A stretch of DNA of 64,000 nt from the NCBI GenBank assembly GCA_017551625.1, contig JAFZLF010000015.1:1-64000 (forward strand). The letters run 5' to 3'. The position numbers were made by a program, and so were the translations under genes. Source of the DNA: Clostridiales bacterium (GTDB lineage: Bacteria; Bacillota; Clostridia; Saccharofermentanales; Saccharofermentanaceae). Numbering within the stretch: the first letter of the stretch is position 1; each line of letters opens with the position of its first letter. Under the pieces are notes generated by a model. It was not told where the DNA came from and did not search any database. It saw nothing but the letters and a program-made list of their open reading frames with translations. Below are positions 60,888 through 64,000 of the stretch, in pieces.

Positions 60888-62345
60888 TCAGTTTTTCGGG
60901 TCGTTCTGGTTTTTCTGCTTGATCTTCTTTCCGACTCGGATCAGAGACGCGTAACGGTAAGCCGTCTTATATGCTTTTCGCGCATTGCCGGTCACGGCCT
61001 GCTTGATCGCGCCCATACGTGATGTTGATCCTTCCTCTTCCGAAGCAGGCAGGTACGCCTCCTGCAGGAAGTGACGGTCATCCTCCGGCGGAACCAGTTT
61101 CACTTTCTTGTATTTATTTGCCAGATGCAGCTTGCCGACGTTCGCGCGGCGGATCGCCTTCTCGCGCACGAAGCGAGAGATCGCATTCTTATACGCTTCT
61201 TCGACACGTCCCGCGAAGGTCTCCGCAGAAAAAGAAGCCACCGTCTTCTCGGCATTGGCGGAATAGCGCTCGGCCGTGACCGGATCCTTGAAGATCTCGG
61301 ACACGATATCGGCGATCTCAGATTCCTCACGGAAGAGCCGGGCATTTACACCGTCCTGGAAGAGCTCGTTAACGGCATCATCTTTTCGCGCGATGACCGG
61401 AAGCCCCGCCGCCATAGCCTCGTAATACGTGAGGCCCTGTGTCTCGGACGTCGAGCAGGAAATAAAGGCATCACCAAGCTGATAGTATTTGCCGATCTCG
61501 GCATAGGGGGCCGATCCGGCGAAGATCACCTTATCCGTCACACCTAACTTCGCCGCCTGCTCTTTAAGCCCAGCTAGCGCCGGTCCGTCACCGACGACCA
61601 GGACGCGGACATTCGGAGCCTTCTCACAGATCTTCGGCACCTGATCGATGATCCTGTCGATGCTCTTCTCCTTCGCCACACGGCCCAGGGAAAGAAGGAT
61701 CTTCTCATCGTTTCTGATACCGAATTTCTTCTTCAGTTCGTCGATCTCTTCGGTCTTAAAATTCGAGCGGTTAAATGGTGAGACATCGATACCTGTCGGG
61801 ATCACGTAGATCGGTTTGGTCACACCATATTCGCGGAGAGCGTTCTTGACCTTCTCAGTAGGAACGATCAGGCCGGTCGGTACGTTACAGAACTTCTTAC
61901 TGAACCATCTGGCCTTTTCCGGCGTGATGATCTTCGTCGCCTTGCCACCTAAGACATAGTGCGTATAGTCCTCCAGCATCGTGTGATAGGTATGCACGAT
62001 CGGAAGATGAAGTGTCATGGATGTGGACAGACCGATGAGTCCCATCGAGAACTCGGTCTGGGTGTGGATGATGTCGATCTTCAGTCTCTTCAGGATCTGG
62101 ACCAGACGGAAGGAGTACGGCATGGTCGTCCTGTACGGACGCACCAGAAGCATCGGAAAACTCGGGATACGGAATACCGGCGGGTGTTTACTTACACGGC
62201 GGATCACGGGAGAATTGGTCTCCGAAGTCGCGAAGATATAGACTCGATGGCCTCTCTTACGTAGCGCGATCGCCAGCGTATAGATCGAAGATGTGACGCC
62301 ATTGATATCCGGAAAATATGTATCTGTAATGATAGCTATATTCAT
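60888..62345 (-). CDS. GT4-family glycosyltransferase, diacylglycerol glucosyltransferase-like
   Basis: A 485-residue GT-B enzyme. N-terminal TDTYFPDINGVTSSIYTLAI is the GT4 lipid-glucosyltransferase signature; IIHTQTEFSMGLIGL and HTYHTMLEDYTHYV are acceptor-side segments; SLGRVAKEKSIDRII begins the nucleotide-sugar domain; and SCSTSETQGLTYYEAMAAGLPV holds the E-x7-E motif (about 297-318). A basic, Lys-rich C-terminal extension (about 385-485) may aid membrane association. It probably makes a glycosylated diacylglycerol or a related glycolipid (inference from family). GAGGAG lies just before the ATG. Monocistronic. Confidence 0.9.
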   Translation of the reverse strand: MNIAIITDTYFPDINGVTSSIYTLAIALRKRGHRVYIFATSETNSPVIRRVSKHPPVFRIPSFPMLLVRPYRTTMPYSFRLVQILKRLKIDIIHTQTEFSMGLIGLSTSMTLHLPIVHTYHTMLEDYTHYVLGGKATKIITPEKARWFSKKFCNVPTGLIVPTEKVKNALREYGVTKPIYVIPTGIDVSPFNRSNFKTEEIDELKKKFGIRNDEKILLSLGRVAKEKSIDRIIDQVPKICEKAPNVRVLVVGDGPALAGLKEQAAKLGVTDKVIFAGSAPYAEIGKYYQLGDAFISCSTSETQGLTYYEAMAAGLPVIARKDDAVNELFQDGVNARLFREESEIADIVSEIFKDPVTAERYSANAEKTVASFSAETFAGRVEEAYKNAISRFVREKAIRRANVGKLHLANKYKKVKLVPPEDDRHFLQEAYLPASEEEGSTSRMGAIKQAVTGNARKAYKTAYRYASLIRVGKKIKQKNQNDPKN

Positions 62346-62518
62346 ACTTTCTCCTCACACCATTCTGATTATACCATAATGCTTTTTTGTGAAATGACAA
62401 ATCTATCACTATTTTGATATACGTCAGCCGCCTTGTCTGTTATACTCGAATCAAATTGTAGGGGCGCGCTGTCCTTATACAACATTGACTGATCTTACAT
62501 ATCAAGGAGGACCGATCT

Positions 62519-63880
62519 ATGTCACTACCGAAGGATTTTATCTGGGGCGTCGCTACCGCTTCCTATCAGGTCGAGGGAGCCTGGAACGAAGACGGCAAAG
62601 GCCCGTCGATCTGGGATACATACACACACTGGAGAAATTCTCCTGTTCACAATCACGAGACCGGCGATGTCGCCTGTGATCACTACCACCGCATGAAGGA
62701 GGACGTCGCTCTTCTTAAGGAGATCGGCGTGAAGGCATACCGTTTCTCCATCAGCTGGACACGCGTGATCCCCGACGGTATCGGGCAGGTCAATCCGAAA
62801 GGGCTTCAGTTCTATTCGGATCTCGTTGACGAACTTCTCAGGAACGGCATCGAGCCGCTCGTGACGATTTATCACTGGGATATGCCGCAGACGATCTTCG
62901 AGCGTGGCGGATGGCTCAATCCGGAGAGCATCGAGTGGTTCAGAAACTACACGAAGATTCTGGTCGACGCGCTCTCGGACCGTGTCACCTACTGGTTCAC
63001 CTTCAACGAGCCGCAGATCTTCCTGGGACTCGGTTATTACATGGGTGCTCACGCCCCGTTCATGAAGTTCTCTGACAGAGATCTCCTGCGCATGTCGAAG
63101 AATGTCCTCCTTGCCCACGGAACCGCCGTGCAGACGATCCGGAAGAATTGCAAAAAACCGGCCAAAGTATCCTACGCGCCGACCGGGCCGTCCTTTATCC
63201 CGGAAAACGATTCCCCCGATGCGATCGAGAAGGCCCGTCATCAGACATTTGCTTTCGACAGTTTCGGCTATATGCTCAGCAATTCCTTCTGGTCCGATCC
63301 GATCATCCTCGGCAAGTGGCCGGACGGCGCCAGAGAATTCTTCGGTGATGATTTTACCGACTTTACCGAGGAGGAATGGAAGATCGTGACTACGCCGATC
63401 GACTTCTACGGCATGAATATCTATGCCGCGATGCGCGACCTCAGCAAACTCTCTGCTTCAGAAGGAAACGAAGTGAAAGCCGGAGAACCGCTCACTGCGC
63501 TGAAGTGGGAGATCACACCGGAAGTCCTCTACTGGTCTGCGAAGTTCATGCACGAGAGATACGGCCTTCCGATCATGATCACCGAGAACGGCTGTGCCTG
63601 CACTGACAGCGTCCACCTCGACGGCAAGGTCCACGATCCGCAGCGCATCGACTTCCTGAAGAGATATATCCGTGAGTTTGCACGCGCCGCCGAGGACGGC
63701 ATCCCGCTCGTCGGCTACATCCACTGGTCCTTCATGGACAACTTCGAGTGGGCTGACGGCTACGACCCGCGCTTCGGTCTCGTCTATGTCAATTATCAGA
63801 CTCAGGAAAGGACCCTCAAGGATTCTGCCTACTGGTACAAAGAAGTCATCGAGACAAACGGAGAATCGCTCTGGACGTAA
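62519..63880 (+). CDS. bglA: Beta-glucosidase (GH1)
   Basis: A 453-residue cytoplasmic family 1 glycoside hydrolase of standard length. N-terminal FIWGVATASYQVEGAWNEDG, the acid/base Glu in TFNEPQ (near 165), the nucleophile Glu in MITENGCAC (near 355) and the aglycone region DNFEWADGYDPRFGL. That last segment carries FEWADGY rather than the Ser/Lys/Tyr set of 6-phospho-beta-glucosidases, so unphosphorylated beta-glucosides such as cellobiose are the likely substrates. AAGGAGG lies about 7 bases before the ATG, and an extended -10 TGTTATACT is visible near 62437-62446. It ends in a composite terminator. Monocistronic. Confidence 0.95.
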   Translation: MSLPKDFIWGVATASYQVEGAWNEDGKGPSIWDTYTHWRNSPVHNHETGDVACDHYHRMKEDVALLKEIGVKAYRFSISWTRVIPDGIGQVNPKGLQFYSDLVDELLRNGIEPLVTIYHWDMPQTIFERGGWLNPESIEWFRNYTKILVDALSDRVTYWFTFNEPQIFLGLGYYMGAHAPFMKFSDRDLLRMSKNVLLAHGTAVQTIRKNCKKPAKVSYAPTGPSFIPENDSPDAIEKARHQTFAFDSFGYMLSNSFWSDPIILGKWPDGAREFFGDDFTDFTEEEWKIVTTPIDFYGMNIYAAMRDLSKLSASEGNEVKAGEPLTALKWEITPEVLYWSAKFMHERYGLPIMITENGCACTDSVHLDGKVHDPQRIDFLKRYIREFARAAEDGIPLVGYIHWSFMDNFEWADGYDPRFGLVYVNYQTQERTLKDSAYWYKEVIETNGESLWT

Positions 63881-63905
63881 ACCGGATCCGCAAACAAAAA
63901 AAGAA

Positions 63906-63973
63906 AAAGATGGTTTCGACGTGCCTCCGCAGCCGCATAAGCGGGAAGGACAGCACTAGAAACCATCTTTTTT
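63906..63973 (+). terminator. Composite terminator of the beta-glucosidase gene
   Basis: A 12-bp perfect outer stem AAAGATGGTTTC / GAAACCATCTTT (63906-63917 with 63959-63970) followed by a T-run; inside it are GTGC / GCAC and CCGC / GCGG stems with a ten-base loop. Same outer-plus-inner layout as at 36371 and at the two element B copies. Confidence 0.85.
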
Positions 63974-64000
63974 CCTGTTAGTGTTTGAACGGATCCGGGC

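Noticed and set aside
1..64000. tRNA, rRNA, insertion sequences, integrase or phage genes
   Set aside because: None could be recognised on either strand by motif or structure.

Overview
The window looks like chromosomal DNA of a Gram-positive, anaerobic-type Firmicute of class Clostridia. The reasons are strong AGGAGG ribosome binding sites, many lipobox lipoproteins, a PTS with its own HPr and enzyme I, clostridial families such as DUF1836 and DUF6465, ECF regulation, and no outer-membrane genes. Base composition is near 50% GC. The genus cannot be fixed from the sequence; a saccharolytic gut or rumen Clostridia member is an inference. No rRNA, tRNA, CRISPR array, prophage or insertion sequence was seen.

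Layout. 1-6.4 kb: a frameshifted AbiEi-type antitoxin relic, two very large paralogous solute-binding lipoproteins with no adjacent permeases, and a DUF4261 protein. 6.4-9.4 kb: a zinc-ribbon protein, then an ECF sigma factor with a fused membrane anchor and outer domain, followed by a lipoprotein carrying the same outer domain; both are preceded by the same ECF-type promoter. 9.5-15.8 kb: a membrane zinc-ribbon protein, a DUF3592 protein, a lipoprotein, ThrH, a histone-like DUF6465 protein, a TetR regulator and a GNAT-pyrophosphatase fusion. 15.8-16.15 kb is non-coding and holds a triple 50-bp tandem repeat between two structured elements; both of those elements recur at 57.4-57.5 kb. 16.1-21 kb: a three-gene ABC-2 exporter, a GNAT enzyme, an AraC regulator and a small hypothetical protein. 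21.3-24.8 kb: a tandemly duplicated two-gene cassette (zinc-ribbon membrane protein plus small membrane protein, A1-B1-A2-B2). 24.9-33.4 kb: gapdh, then a sucrose operon on the minus strand (EIIBCA, sucrose-6-P hydrolase, fructokinase, HPr, enzyme I, plus a membrane protein). 33.4-39.8 kb: MATE and metallo-beta-lactamase-fold pair, aquaporin, degenerate GGDEF-EAL protein, Mbeg1-like lipase. 39.8-43.3 kb: a DUF1836 regulator - NfeD - flotillin operon in which NfeD has a large His/Asp/Gly-rich insertion. 43.3-53.5 kb: a Wzy-like protein, alpha/beta hydrolase, lipoprotein, ASCH-domain protein, lipoprotein serpin, GH127 arabinofuranosidase and an aconitase-family hydratase. 53.8-63.9 kb: a soluble sugar-sensor-GGDEF protein, double-domain polyphosphate kinase 2, cardiolipin synthase, a second degenerate GGDEF-EAL protein, a GT4 glycosyltransferase and a GH1 beta-glucosidase.

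Themes. Carbohydrate use (sucrose PTS, GH127, GH1, solute-binding lipoproteins) sits beside c-di-GMP-type signalling: one apparently active cyclase with a sugar-binding-protein sensor and two membrane proteins whose catalytic residues are eroded. Membrane and envelope functions (flotillin/NfeD, cardiolipin synthase, glycolipid-type GT4, serpin, ABC-2 exporter) make up most of the rest. The most unusual items are the ECF-sigma/lipoprotein pair with duplicated sensor and promoter, the duplicated zinc-ribbon cassette, and the repeated non-coding elements with covarying hairpins.
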